Below, piece by piece: positions 7,422 to 17,247 of a stretch of 64,000 nt of DNA. The position numbers and the translations under genes were made by a program. Location of the stretch: NCBI RefSeq assembly GCF_022898935.1, contig NZ_JALIRP010000009.1:62001-126000 (forward strand), written 5' to 3'. Position 1 is the first letter of the stretch, and every line of letters begins with the position of its first letter. The notes beneath the pieces are model-generated. The model saw only the letters and a program-made list of their open reading frames with translations, was not told the origin of the DNA and searched no databases. The DNA is from Paenibacillus mangrovi. GTDB lineage: Bacteria > Bacillota > Bacilli > Paenibacillales > Paenibacillaceae.

Positions 7422-8603
7422 GTGATCAGCAAGGGGAGAACAGGGAACACCAAATTCGTAAAGCAGATGAATCGGGAAGGAATATTACACCAGCTGCGGC
7501 AGGAGCCCCGCTTGTCACGAGCCGAATTGGCAGCAAAAACCAGGCTCAGCCGTCCCTGCGTCTCTGCGCTGGTCGAAGAGATGATTGAGGAAGGGCTCAT
7601 TCAAGAGGTTGGCACAGGAGAATCAAAAGGGGGCCGTAAGCCGATCCTGCTCGAATACAATGTGCAGGCGTATGCGGTTGTCGGAGCCGTCTTCGAGGGA
7701 AGCGAGCTCGAAATGGCGGTGGCCGATATGAAAGGTGAACTGATTGCACAAGTACATACCCGTCTAAAACAGCCGGTAGACGGAGAATCAGCGCTTGAGG
7801 CACTCGAGGCGACGCTTGGTCGGCTTCTCGAGACTAGCGGTATCGACCGTGACCGAGTCATTGGTATCGGCGTCGGTCTACCGGGGATTACCCGGCGCCT
7901 GCGCGGTACCGTCAGCTATGCTCCAAGCACCGGCTGGATGGATCTTCCCGTGGGCAAAGAGATCGAAGAGCGTCTCAACTTGCCGGTAGTCTTGGACAAC
8001 GACGTCAATATGATGACGCAGGGCGAATACTTTGGCGGGGCGGGATCCGGCGTATCCAGCTTGGTATATATGTACGTCGGAACCGGGATCGGAGCCGGGA
8101 TTATTATCGACAAACAGCTGTACCGGGGAAGCAACGAGGCATCCGGCGAGATCGGCTATATGCGGATCGGCGATTCACCCGGGCGGCGCAAGGAAGAATT
8201 CGGCGTATTCGAGAAAAATTTCTCGGTTGCCGGCATCTACCGGAAGGCGGAGTCTCTTGGTCTTCAGGTCGACCCTGGGGCAAGCATTCTCGAGCAGTTA
8301 ATCAAGCTGGAGGAGGAAGGCAGTCCGCTAGCAGGCACATTGCTGAATGAAGTGTACCACGGCTGGGCGTCGGGAATCGCGAATACGGTCAGCGTACTCG
8401 ATCCGGAGATGCTGATTCTGAGCGGCGAGATGGTGCATCTGAACGAAGCAGGCTTGATCCGGATCCGTGAGCTGCTATCAGACTGGGTACCGGTGGTGCC
8501 GGAGATCCGTTTGGCGGCGCTCCATGAACGTGCAGGTTTGTTTGGTGCGGTGCACAGTGTATTGGAAACGCATTCATCATCAATTATGGCATATAAATCC
8601 TAA
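7422..8603 (+). CDS. ROK family transcriptional regulator (XylR/NagC type)
   Basis: About 393 residues: an N-terminal winged helix (LSRAELAAKTRLSRPCVS region, residues 20-70) fused to a ROK sugar-kinase-like domain with GIGVGLPG near residue 145 and YVGTGIGAG near residue 220. The Cys-rich zinc motif of true ROK kinases is absent, since the stretch after ASGEIGYMRIG has no CxCGxxGC. It is therefore a sensor/regulator and not a kinase. I choose GTG 7422, well spaced from AAGGTGG; GTG 7407 lies inside that ribosome site. It heads the transporter and enzyme cluster and is probably its sugar-responsive repressor. Confidence 0.9.
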   Translation: MISKGRTGNTKFVKQMNREGILHQLRQEPRLSRAELAAKTRLSRPCVSALVEEMIEEGLIQEVGTGESKGGRKPILLEYNVQAYAVVGAVFEGSELEMAVADMKGELIAQVHTRLKQPVDGESALEALEATLGRLLETSGIDRDRVIGIGVGLPGITRRLRGTVSYAPSTGWMDLPVGKEIEERLNLPVVLDNDVNMMTQGEYFGGAGSGVSSLVYMYVGTGIGAGIIIDKQLYRGSNEASGEIGYMRIGDSPGRRKEEFGVFEKNFSVAGIYRKAESLGLQVDPGASILEQLIKLEEEGSPLAGTLLNEVYHGWASGIANTVSVLDPEMLILSGEMVHLNEAGLIRIRELLSDWVPVVPEIRLAALHERAGLFGAVHSVLETHSSSIMAYKS

Positions 8604-8640
8604 GTAATTATCTATTTCCATATCAGGGGGAGTTCGTTGT

Positions 8641-9723
8641 ATGAAAAAGAATTGGTTGAAGTGCGGCATTTTGACGCTGGTTGGGGCTATGACGGTCGGC
8701 TTGACCGCTTGCGGCGGGGGAGATGAGGCAAAACCGGCTGCCACCGGAGATGACGGCAGCAAGAATACTTCGCAAAAGCTGGTCATCTACACGGCCCGCG
8801 ATAAGAATGTCGTCGATCAGATTATCCCGCAGTTCGAAGAGAAGAACCCGGGCATTAAGGTTGAAGTGATGACGATGGGCGCCCAGCAGATTATGGAGCG
8901 GGTACGCGGTGAGAAGGCGAATCCGCAGGCCGACTTTTGGTGGGGCGGCACCCAATCATCCTTCATTACGGCGGCAAATGAGGGGCTGCTGGAGTCATAT
9001 AAGCCGAGCTTCGCAGATAGTGTGCCTGCAGAATACAAAGACGCTCAGGACCGCTGGTATGGCGAGATGCTGCTGCCCGAAGTGATCATGTACAACTCGG
9101 ATGCAGTCAAAAAAGAGGATGCGCCTAAAGATTGGGATGAGCTGCTTGACCCGAAATTCAAGGACAAAATTCTGATCCGCGGCGTGATGGCTTCCGGGAC
9201 GATGAGAACCATCTACGACTCGATGATCTATCGCCAAGACCCTAATAGCCCGGAGAAGGGTTACGAATGGCTCAAAAAGCTCGATGCGAACACCAAAGAG
9301 TACACCCAGGATCCGACGCAGCTGTATTTGAAGCTGGCCCGTCAGGAAGGAACGATTTCGCTGTGGAACCTGCAGGACATTCTGATCCAGAAGGAGACGA
9401 AGAAGCAGCCGTTCGACTACATCTATCCGGCAAGCGGAGCGCCGATTCTGGTGGATGGCGTCGGCATCGTGAAGGACGCCAAGAACATGGAAGCCGCCAA
9501 GAAGTTCTACGAATTTCTCTTTGATAAGGACCAGCTTAAGGATAAGGCAGAGAAGCTGTTCCAGATTCCAACCCGGTCCGACGTAGACAAAAACGAGTTC
9601 CCGGCATGGTACAAAGAGCTGGACACGAAGTCGCTTGATCTGGACTGGATGGTTCTTGCCGAGAAGGAAAAAGAATGGATGCAGTACTGGGATGAGAATA
9701 TCAAGGGCAAAGGCGCAAAGTAA
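8641..9723 (+). CDS. ABC transporter substrate-binding lipoprotein (Fe3+/polyamine type)
   Basis: The 360-residue protein has a lipoprotein signal with lipobox GLTAC (Cys 24) and a family 1 periplasmic-binding fold close to FbpA/FutA/PhnS proteins: LVIYTARD opens the mature domain, and ADFWWGG follows near residue 98. These proteins bind ferric ion, polyamines, phosphonates or small anionic compounds more often than oligosaccharides. Its own ATPase and a fused permease follow, so the transporter is complete. The deacetylase, lyase and kinase downstream suggest an amino-sugar-containing or dicarboxylate-containing ligand, which is inference. Confidence 0.92.
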   Translation: MKKNWLKCGILTLVGAMTVGLTACGGGDEAKPAATGDDGSKNTSQKLVIYTARDKNVVDQIIPQFEEKNPGIKVEVMTMGAQQIMERVRGEKANPQADFWWGGTQSSFITAANEGLLESYKPSFADSVPAEYKDAQDRWYGEMLLPEVIMYNSDAVKKEDAPKDWDELLDPKFKDKILIRGVMASGTMRTIYDSMIYRQDPNSPEKGYEWLKKLDANTKEYTQDPTQLYLKLARQEGTISLWNLQDILIQKETKKQPFDYIYPASGAPILVDGVGIVKDAKNMEAAKKFYEFLFDKDQLKDKAEKLFQIPTRSDVDKNEFPAWYKELDTKSLDLDWMVLAEKEKEWMQYWDENIKGKGAK

Positions 9724-9737
9724 CACCTTGAACGCTG

Positions 9738-9755
9738 GGCGGGGGCAACCCCGCC
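9738..9755 (+). terminator. GC-rich hairpin between binding-protein and ATPase genes
   Basis: GGCGGGG and CCCCGCC pair around the tetraloop GCAA. No T run follows, so it more likely stabilises the upstream mRNA or attenuates than terminates fully. Confidence 0.7.
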
Positions 9756-9810
9756 TGGTCATGATAGACCCGCATCTAGAAGAAAGAAAATACCTGAAGG
9801 GGGACTACTT

Positions 9811-10893
9811 ATGATAGGAGTCACGCTGGATCGCGTTAGCAAACAATTTGACAAGGCCAGAGGCGTGGAGAACGTAGACATACAAATCAAACCGGGCGAA
9901 TTTTTTACATTTCTCGGTCCGAGCGGCTGCGGCAAGACGACCACACTGCGCATGATCGCCGGATTCTATTACCCGAGTGATGGGCGCATCCTGTTCGGCG
10001 ACCGCAATGTCACCAACATGCCGCCCAACAAACGCAATACCGGAATGGTGTTTCAGAACTATGCTTTGTTCCCGCACATGACCGTTTTTGAGAATATTGC
10101 TTTCGGTCTCCAAGTCCGTAAACAGGGAAAGGCGGAGATTAGGGAAAAAGTGACGCGTGCCCAAAAGCTTGTGCATCTGGATGGCTACGGCGAACGCCGC
10201 ATCGACCAGCTGTCGGGTGGGCAGCAGCAGCGGGTAGCGCTCGCGCGCGCTTTGGTGATCGAACCGAATATTCTCCTGCTCGATGAGCCGCTGTCCAATC
10301 TTGACGCCAAGCTGCGTGAAGAGACGAGACAGGAAATCAAAAGGCTTCAGCTCGAGCTCGGTATCACAACGATATACGTGACGCATGATCAATCGGAAGC
10401 GATGTCGATGTCAGACCGCATTATGGTCATGAAGGAAGGCGTCGTACAGCAGATCGGTACGCCGCAAGAAATCTACAACCGGCCGGTTAACCGTTTCGTC
10501 GCTTCGTTTATCGGTGAGTCCAATCTGTGGGAAGGAACGGTGGAGCGGATGGATGGCGAGACCGCCCAAGTTCGTCTAACGCCGGATCTGCTGCTTACTG
10601 GACTTGCAGCTAATGCTTCACCGGAATGCAAGCTGGCTGTAGGGCAGAAGGTAACGTTGTCGGTACGCCCAGAAGCCATCAGCGAAGCTGATCCGTCGGA
10701 ACGCGGCAAAGCGAATACCTTTGCGGTCAAGGTGCTGCTATCGGAGTTCACAGGCGTCAGCATGAATTACATCGCCGAGGCTGGACCGATTTCCGTCAAG
10801 GCGATGTTCGTTGGGCAAGGACAACGGATGCGTCAGCGGGATGAGGAAGCTCTGTTCACCGTCGCTCGGGACAGCATCTATTTCTTAGGATAA
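9811..10893 (+). CDS. ABC transporter ATP-binding protein (PotA/FbpC type)
   Basis: This 360-residue cytoplasmic ATPase shows Walker A GPSGCGKTT (residues 36-44), the Q-loop region with VFQNYALFPHMTV, the signature LSGGQQQR near residue 133, Walker B ILLLDEP and the switch His in VTHD. A C-terminal TOBE domain of about 120 residues follows, as in spermidine/putrescine, ferric ion and phosphonate importers. It powers the permease at 10910. Start ATG 9811 follows GAAGGGGGA. Confidence 0.95.
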   Translation: MIGVTLDRVSKQFDKARGVENVDIQIKPGEFFTFLGPSGCGKTTTLRMIAGFYYPSDGRILFGDRNVTNMPPNKRNTGMVFQNYALFPHMTVFENIAFGLQVRKQGKAEIREKVTRAQKLVHLDGYGERRIDQLSGGQQQRVALARALVIEPNILLLDEPLSNLDAKLREETRQEIKRLQLELGITTIYVTHDQSEAMSMSDRIMVMKEGVVQQIGTPQEIYNRPVNRFVASFIGESNLWEGTVERMDGETAQVRLTPDLLLTGLAANASPECKLAVGQKVTLSVRPEAISEADPSERGKANTFAVKVLLSEFTGVSMNYIAEAGPISVKAMFVGQGQRMRQRDEEALFTVARDSIYFLG

Positions 10894-10909
10894 GGGGGCG
10901 GACCAAGCC

Positions 10910-12646
10910 ATGATCAAACCACAACTGACACCGCCTAACGTCCGTCCGAACAGCCGCTGGAATTCAATAACGACATCTCGGCATTTTGTCTATGTGCTGA
11001 TTGCTCCGCTTTTTCTTATTCTGCTGGCTTATGTCATCTATCCGTTCTTCCAGACGTTCTTGCAAAGCATCAAGCAGGATGGGAGCTTTTCACTTCAAAA
11101 CTACTCCCGGTTCTTCAGTCTGGAGCATACGTCGAATCTGGAGGCGCTGTGGACGAGTGTGTACATCTCGGTTCTGAGCGTAATCACCTGCGGCATCGTA
11201 GGGGTGGGAATGGCGTTCCTACTGGAGAGGTACGAGTTTCCGGGCCGTAAGCTGCTGTCGGTGCTTGCTCTCGTGCCGATGGCGCTGCCGCCGCTGATCG
11301 GGGTGCTCTCCTTTGAATTTCTGTACGGTTCAAGTGGCATTATTCCGCGGGGACTGCAGCATCTGCTTCATTTGGAGCAGCCGCCTTTTGTCCTGAAGGG
11401 CATCTGGGGCGTGCTTGTCGTCCATACGTTCACGATGTACACCTATTTCTATATGACGGCTTCTTCGGCGATCAAGGGACTCGATCCATCGCTTGAGGAA
11501 GCAGCGGCCAACTTGGGCGCCAGCCGGTTGACCATCTGGCGCCGGGTCATTCTGCCTATGCTGACTCCAGCAATCGTCGCGGCATCGCTGCTCGTCTTCA
11601 TGATTTCGATGGCTTCGTATACCGCGCCGCTCATTTTTGGTATCGAGCGGACTATGACGATGCAGATTTACCTGTCGCGCACGAACGGCGATCTGGATAT
11701 GGCGGCCACCCAATCGACGCTGCTGTCGATGGTGTCTATTCTGTTCCTGATTTTGATGAGATGGTACCAGGGCGCACGGAATTACCAGAACATGAGCAAG
11801 GGCGTCAGCGTTCATAGGACCGAAGTGAAGAGCAAAGCAGGCAGAAACATCGCCATGGTGCTATCCTTCCTCGGTGTGCTTGTACTCATGCTGCCGATTC
11901 TTATCATCGTGCTGCTCGCCTTCTCGGAAGACGGAACATGGACGACTCAGGTACTGCCGCCATCCTATACGCTGGACCATTTCAAAGATTTATTCACGGA
12001 CAGCAAGACGTGGCGTCCGATCGCGAACAGCTTCAAGATAAGCATCGCGGCGACGATAGGCAACCTGCTGTTTGGAGTCGCGGCGGCTTACGCCATTGTT
12101 CGCATGAATTTCAAAGGAAAGACGCTGCTCGATATTTTGATCATGCTGCCCTGGGCACTTCCCGGCACAGTCGTCGCTGTTAACCTGATTTCGGCGTTCA
12201 GCGAGCCGAATGTCTTCTCGTTCGGCCAGGTGCTGATCGGCAGCTTCTGGATTCTGCCGCTCGCCTATTTCGTCCGGCATCTACCGCTCATCTTCCGATC
12301 GACTTCATCGACGCTGATGCAAACGGACCGATCGGTCGAGGAGGCGGCGCGCAATCTAGGCGCTTCCTGGTGGTATACATTCCGCCGCGTTGTATTTCCG
12401 ATGGCGCTCAGCGGCATCCTTGCCGGCACCTTGCTGGCGCTGGTGGAAGGAATCGGCGAATTCGTCGCTTCGATCCTGCTGTACACCAACGAGACGACAC
12501 CGATCTCCGTTGAGATCTTTCAGCGGATGTATGCATTTGAGTTCGGGACCGCCTGCGCCTATGGTGTGCTCCAGATTGTCATGATTATTCTCGTTCTCTT
12601 TATTTCCCGTAAGCTGACCGGTGGAAACACCGGATCCGCGATTTAA
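10910..12646 (+). CDS. fused two-domain ABC transporter permease (FbpB/ThiP type)
   Basis: The 578-residue membrane protein carries two permease domains in one chain, each with its own EAA loop: EEAAANLGASRLTIWRRVILP near residue 198 and EEAARNLGASWWYTFRRVVFP near residue 475. About twelve membrane spans are predicted. Fused permeases are usual in ferric-iron, thiamine and 2-aminoethylphosphonate importers. GGGGGCGG upstream of ATG 10910 and a 16-base gap to the ATPase gene indicate one transcript. A structured repeat separates it from the deacetylase gene. Confidence 0.93.
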   Translation: MIKPQLTPPNVRPNSRWNSITTSRHFVYVLIAPLFLILLAYVIYPFFQTFLQSIKQDGSFSLQNYSRFFSLEHTSNLEALWTSVYISVLSVITCGIVGVGMAFLLERYEFPGRKLLSVLALVPMALPPLIGVLSFEFLYGSSGIIPRGLQHLLHLEQPPFVLKGIWGVLVVHTFTMYTYFYMTASSAIKGLDPSLEEAAANLGASRLTIWRRVILPMLTPAIVAASLLVFMISMASYTAPLIFGIERTMTMQIYLSRTNGDLDMAATQSTLLSMVSILFLILMRWYQGARNYQNMSKGVSVHRTEVKSKAGRNIAMVLSFLGVLVLMLPILIIVLLAFSEDGTWTTQVLPPSYTLDHFKDLFTDSKTWRPIANSFKISIAATIGNLLFGVAAAYAIVRMNFKGKTLLDILIMLPWALPGTVVAVNLISAFSEPNVFSFGQVLIGSFWILPLAYFVRHLPLIFRSTSSTLMQTDRSVEEAARNLGASWWYTFRRVVFPMALSGILAGTLLALVEGIGEFVASILLYTNETTPISVEIFQRMYAFEFGTACAYGVLQIVMIILVLFISRKLTGGNTGSAI

Positions 12647-12671
12647 AACGGCAGATGTTCATGAAGTTCGT

Positions 12672-12838
12672 GTTCAAAAAGGCCGGTTTTCAGCACCGAG
12701 AAGGTTGGATGAAGCTAGGGGCTGAGGAGCGGAGCGTACGTTTTGGGTACGTGAGCACCGGAAGGCCCGGCTGAATTCAAGATTCGATGCCGAGTTGCTT
12801 CTTGATTCACTTCGTGATCAAAAGCGGACTTTTTGAAC
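12672..12838 (+). repeat. REP/MITE-like structured repeat inside the operon
   Basis: The 167-base segment begins with GTTCAAAAAGGCCGGTTT and ends with the near inverse AAAGCGGACTTTTTGAAC, giving 18-base terminal inverted repeats with two mismatches. Inside are further inverted pairs such as CGTAC/GTACG and TTGATTCAC/GTGATCAA. It has no open frame of its own. I recall very similar elements scattered between genes in other Paenibacillus genomes, but cannot check that here. The flanking 12839-12979 stretch holds nothing else recognisable. Confidence 0.65.
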
Positions 12839-12979
12839 AACCTCTTGAGCTGACCGTAAGACGTACATTCATTGCGCTCGGGTCGTACGCCTATTCAGGC
12901 GGACGTCCCGCGATAATGATAAAGGTGGGTACCCTTCAGCGGTGCCTGCCGCAATTTACGCTTGAAGGAGGAGAAACGA

Positions 12980-15571
12980 TTGAGTCAAGTAAGCACAAAA
13001 CGCAGGACGAAGAAGTGGGTGGCGGCCTCCGTCAGCCTGGTGATGGCCGGGACTATTATCATTCCGGCCGCTCCCCAGAGGGCTTCCGCAGAACGTGGGG
13101 TGGTCGATTTATGGAAGGCAATCAAACCCCTCACCACGGTTGCAAGTGCCATGAACACGGGAGCTCACCCGGACGATGAGCACAGCGCGACACTCGCGTA
13201 TCTTTCTCTAGGGATGGGTGTCGATACATACAGTGTCATAGCCAATCGCGGAGAAGGCGGACAGAACGAAATCGGCAGCGAGCTCGGCAATGCGCTGGGG
13301 ATTATCCGCACCAGAGAGCTGCAGGAAGCGTCTAAGATCACCAATGTTACGCTGTCGAACCTCAGCCAGAAGCTGAACGATCCGATCTATGACTTCGGAT
13401 TCTCCAAAAGCCCCGATGAGACGCTGGCTAAATGGGGTGAGGACGTTGCCTACGAACGGCTGATCCGTCAAATCCGGGAGAAACGTCCAGATGTGCTGAT
13501 TCCGGCGTTCCTGAACGAACCATCGACGCATGGCCATCACCGTGCCGTTAACGTGCTGACCGAACGGGCGTTCAAGGATGCGGGGAATCCGAAGGTATTC
13601 CCACAGCAGCTGGAAGAAGGCCTTGAGCCATGGCAGCCGAAGAAGCTGTACGTACCGGCCTCGGATAAAAGTTATGATGTAGCTCTTTCGGTAGGTGAGT
13701 ATAACGAGGTGTACGGCGCTTCCTATTCCCAGCTGGGAGAAGAATCCCGGTACATGCACAAGAGCCAAGGGATGGGAAGACAGGTTGACGAAGGTCAGGG
13801 AACAGCGTATTACAAGCTGCAGGGATCGGCGGACGGCAAGAAGCAGAGCCAGAAGACGGAAACTACACTTTTTGGCGGGATTGCCTTCACGTTCGAGGAT
13901 CTGGCACAAGAGATCGATGCTAAGGGTAAGGATAATAAAGTCGTAAAGCAGCTGAAACTGCTGCAAAAAGATACGGACGAGGTAATCGCTGCTTATCCGA
14001 AATTCGCGGAAGTTGCCCGCGAGGTCCACGAGATGAAGGCGGACGTAAAGACAACCATCGATCAAGTGAAGACTTCGTCTCTGGAACAGCCTGTGAAGAG
14101 CGATCTGCTGCATCGGCTGGAAGTTAAGGAGAAGCAACTGAATAAGGCAAGCCAGGAGGCGACATCCGTCGTCGTTAAGGTTAAGCCTGAGACCGGCGAA
14201 CTGGTTCCAGGACAAACGACAAAGGTGACGGTTACCGCTTATAACGGCGGCAGCGTAGAGATTAGCGGCGTCAGCCTGAAGCTGAACGTGCCGGAAGGCT
14301 GGTCGGCGAAGGCAGTAGGAGCGGCCCAGTTCGGGAAGCTCGGTAAGAACCAGACGGTAAAAACGGAGTTCGAGGTGACCGTACCTAAGCAAGTGGAAGA
14401 CTTCAATCCATATGCCGCTCCTATGATTACTGCGGATATCGGGTATGAAGCATTCGGGACGGCAGCTTCGCTACATGCGGTTCCGGACAATGCGGTAGCG
14501 GTACTGCCGCCGGTCGCGCTTTCGCTTAGTCCGGAAGCGGCTATCCTGAATACATTGAAGCCGGAAGAAGCCGTATCGGTCAAGATTACAGCTACGAATT
14601 ATGCACCGGGCGAAGAAAAAGCAACCGTTTCACTGAAAACACCGGAGGGCTGGACGGTAGAGCCTGCAGTACAAGAATTGAGCTTCACCAAGAAAAACGA
14701 AACCAAGGCGGCCGAGTTTAGCGTCAAAGTACCGGCAAACGTGAAGCCGGGAAGCTACAGTCTGGCGGCTATAGCAAACGACGGCAAGTCGGACAGCAGT
14801 AGAACGGTTCAGGTCATTCAGTATCCGCATATCGGAAAGACCTATTATGTGAAGCCAGCCAACCTTACCATTCAGGCGTTCGATCTGAAGGTGCCGCAAG
14901 GACTGAAGGTCGGTTATGTCTCCAGCGGTTTTGACAATATCGATCAGGTGCTGCGTCAAGTGGGTGTTAATGTGACGAACCTGGACGCTAAGGCGATCCA
15001 GTTCGGCGATCTGTCCCAGTACGATACGATCGTGCTCGGCATCCGGGCTTATGCTTTCCGTCCGGAGCTTATTCCAAGTAATCAACGACTACTCGATTAT
15101 GCTAAGAATGGCGGTAACCTGGTTGTTCAGTACCACAAGCCTGAGGATAAATGGACGCCGAACCTCGCCCCATATCCGATCAAGATCGGTGAGCCGCTGA
15201 TCGAGTGGCGTGTAACGGACGAGAACTCCAAGGTGACCATGCTGGCGCCAGAGCATCCGATCTTCAATGCACCGAATAAGATTACGGACGCCGACTGGCA
15301 GAATTGGATTCAGGACCGATCAGCTTATAACCCGTCCGAGTGGGGTAAGGAGTATACGCAGCTTATCTCGAACGGAGATCCAGGGGAGAAAGAATTCACA
15401 GGTACGTTCCTGACTGCCAATTACGGCAAGGGAACCTACACGTATAGCTCCCTTGTCTGGTACCGCGAAATGCCAAACCTTGTGCCAGGTTCAATCCGGA
15501 TGTTCGTCAACATGATCAGCCTGAAGCAAAGTGGAGCGGCATCAGCTGGGACGGCTGCTTCTTCGAAGTAA
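12980..15571 (+). CDS. secreted PIG-L family deacetylase with NEW3 domains
   Basis: About 863 residues. A Sec signal (positive KRRTKK, hydrophobic core, AERG cleavage region near residue 38) is followed by a PIG-L/LmbE domain with the zinc motif AHPDDE near residue 63 and HGHHRAVN near 184. A coiled helical stretch lies around residues 310-400. Two NEW3-type beta domains follow (roughly 395-485 and 515-620), then a C-terminal glutamine-amidotransferase-like fold (IVLGIRAYAFRP, GGNLVVQYH). PIG-L enzymes remove N-acetyl groups from GlcNAc conjugates. I choose TTG 12980 after AAGGAGGAG. Secretion makes an extracellular N-acetyl sugar conjugate the likely substrate. Confidence 0.87.
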   Translation: MSQVSTKRRTKKWVAASVSLVMAGTIIIPAAPQRASAERGVVDLWKAIKPLTTVASAMNTGAHPDDEHSATLAYLSLGMGVDTYSVIANRGEGGQNEIGSELGNALGIIRTRELQEASKITNVTLSNLSQKLNDPIYDFGFSKSPDETLAKWGEDVAYERLIRQIREKRPDVLIPAFLNEPSTHGHHRAVNVLTERAFKDAGNPKVFPQQLEEGLEPWQPKKLYVPASDKSYDVALSVGEYNEVYGASYSQLGEESRYMHKSQGMGRQVDEGQGTAYYKLQGSADGKKQSQKTETTLFGGIAFTFEDLAQEIDAKGKDNKVVKQLKLLQKDTDEVIAAYPKFAEVAREVHEMKADVKTTIDQVKTSSLEQPVKSDLLHRLEVKEKQLNKASQEATSVVVKVKPETGELVPGQTTKVTVTAYNGGSVEISGVSLKLNVPEGWSAKAVGAAQFGKLGKNQTVKTEFEVTVPKQVEDFNPYAAPMITADIGYEAFGTAASLHAVPDNAVAVLPPVALSLSPEAAILNTLKPEEAVSVKITATNYAPGEEKATVSLKTPEGWTVEPAVQELSFTKKNETKAAEFSVKVPANVKPGSYSLAAIANDGKSDSSRTVQVIQYPHIGKTYYVKPANLTIQAFDLKVPQGLKVGYVSSGFDNIDQVLRQVGVNVTNLDAKAIQFGDLSQYDTIVLGIRAYAFRPELIPSNQRLLDYAKNGGNLVVQYHKPEDKWTPNLAPYPIKIGEPLIEWRVTDENSKVTMLAPEHPIFNAPNKITDADWQNWIQDRSAYNPSEWGKEYTQLISNGDPGEKEFTGTFLTANYGKGTYTYSSLVWYREMPNLVPGSIRMFVNMISLKQSGAASAGTAASSK

Positions 15572-15625
15572 GGAATACCAAGTGGTAATTTGAGCAAGAA
15601 CGTAAAAAAAGTTGGCCGAGGGAAA

Positions 15626-15650
15626 GGCGCGAAGCCATGAGCTTCGCGCC
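15626..15650 (+). other. perfect hairpin between deacetylase and lyase genes
   Basis: GGCGCGAAGC and GCTTCGCGCC pair perfectly around CATGA. There is no T run, so it is probably an RNA-processing or stability element within the operon. Confidence 0.65.
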
Positions 15651-15735
15651 GTACCTTCTGTCAGCCGTCAAACGGACGGAGGATTGCCGCAAGGCTCACG
15701 GGCAAATACATAAAATCATGAAAGGATCTGACAAC

Positions 15736-17247
15736 ATGAGAAATCGTGAACAAATTTTAAAGGAAGAAGGCGGGCATTTCCCAGGTCTCACGTATACGGA
15801 AGCCGTACTGAAGCCTGCTTTTGATGAAGCGAAAACAAGTCTGCTAGCGCCTATGATGGCCATTAATAAAGCGCATCTTATCATGCTGAAGGAGCAGGGA
15901 CTGGTAAACGAGGAGGAGGCTGGTCAAATTGCATCGGCCATTCGGGGCCTCGATCTGGAGGGGCTTCGCCAAGCGGAATATACTGGGGAATTCGAGGATC
16001 TGTTCTTCCAGGTAGAGCATGAGCTGCTCCAAGCGGCCGGAGACATCGCCGGCAATCTCCATCTGGCCCGCAGCCGTAACGATATGGGCATTGCCATTTA
16101 CCGAATCGTACTGCGGGAGAAGCTGCTCGTGACACTTCGCGGAGCTCTTGCTTTGAAGAGCCAGCTGCTTGCTTTTGCTGAGGAACATGCCGATACGGTT
16201 ATGATCGGGTATACGCATACGCAGCAGGCGCAGCCGACAACGCTGGCCCATTATATCATGGCGATGGTGGACTCGCTAGACCGAGACATCCGCCGGATGC
16301 AGGCTGCTTATGCGAATTGTAACCGGAGCAGTATGGGATCTGCCGCGCTGACAACTTCTGGTTTCGCTATCAGCCGGGAACGGATGCAGGAGCTGCTCGG
16401 CTTTGATGAGCTTGTGTATAACTCGTACGACGCGATTGGCGGCGCCGATTATGTTGGTGAGATGATGACTGCCGTTCAATTGGCGGCCATTAATTTGGGC
16501 AGATCATCGCAAGATTTCTTGTTGTGGTGTACTCAGGAGTTTGGCGTGCTGCGTGCTGCCGATCCTTATGTGCAGATCAGCTCCATCATGCCGCAGAAAC
16601 GGAATCCGGTATCGTTCGAGCATATGCGCGCGCTCTTGTCCAGCTGCGTCGGCAATACCCAGACCGTGCTGACCATGATGCATAACACGCCATTCGGGGA
16701 CATTGTCGATACCGAGGACGATATGCAGCCTTATGCCTGGAAAGCGCTTGGAGTACTGGACCGGATGTATCGGCTTCTGTCATGCGTCATCGGGACGATG
16801 GATGTCAATAAAGAAGTTCTTAGGAAGAGAACCGAAGGTAGCTTCGCGACAGTGACTGAACTGGCGGATACGCTCGTACGCACCGATGGCCTATCTTTCC
16901 GCAATTCCCACCATATTGTGAGCGGCGTCGTAAAGCGCGCTATCACAAGCGGAATGGCTGCGAACGAAATTACGCTGGACCTCGTCAATGAGATCGCGCT
17001 TCAGGTGATTGGCCGGAAGCTGTCACTGACCGAGGAACAGCTGCGGTTGTCACTTGATCCGGTCCATTTTGTGGACATCCGGACACTGCCTGGCGGACCG
17101 GCTCCGAGCGAAATTCAGCGTACGATCGCGAAGCGGCAAACGAGCCAGCAGAGCCAGGAGCAATGGCTGAATGCGGCCCGCGGTCAGGTGGAAGGAGCAC
17201 TTGCGGAACTCGACCGCACGCTGGCTGGCTGGAGCGGCAGCTTATGA
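15736..17247 (+). CDS. argininosuccinate-lyase-like enzyme (fumarase/aspartase superfamily)
   Basis: The 503-residue protein has the superfamily signature SSIMPQKRNP near residue 281, the conserved LARSRND segment near 111 and the TH-containing YTHTQQAQP segment near 158. Family members cleave C-N or C-O bonds and release fumarate. No arginine-biosynthesis gene is nearby. Being locked between a secreted deacetylase and an amino-sugar kinase, it is more likely a catabolic paralog than housekeeping ArgH. Start ATG 15736 follows AAAGGATC; the frame extends upstream to 15637 but that part covers the hairpin. Its stop overlaps the kinase start. Confidence 0.85.
   Translation: MRNREQILKEEGGHFPGLTYTEAVLKPAFDEAKTSLLAPMMAINKAHLIMLKEQGLVNEEEAGQIASAIRGLDLEGLRQAEYTGEFEDLFFQVEHELLQAAGDIAGNLHLARSRNDMGIAIYRIVLREKLLVTLRGALALKSQLLAFAEEHADTVMIGYTHTQQAQPTTLAHYIMAMVDSLDRDIRRMQAAYANCNRSSMGSAALTTSGFAISRERMQELLGFDELVYNSYDAIGGADYVGEMMTAVQLAAINLGRSSQDFLLWCTQEFGVLRAADPYVQISSIMPQKRNPVSFEHMRALLSSCVGNTQTVLTMMHNTPFGDIVDTEDDMQPYAWKALGVLDRMYRLLSCVIGTMDVNKEVLRKRTEGSFATVTELADTLVRTDGLSFRNSHHIVSGVVKRAITSGMAANEITLDLVNEIALQVIGRKLSLTEEQLRLSLDPVHFVDIRTLPGGPAPSEIQRTIAKRQTSQQSQEQWLNAARGQVEGALAELDRTLAGWSGSL

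Noticed and set aside
15736..17247. Housekeeping argininosuccinate lyase
   Set aside because: No argG or other arginine genes are near, and it is embedded between deacetylase and kinase genes, so I treat it as a paralog with a different role.
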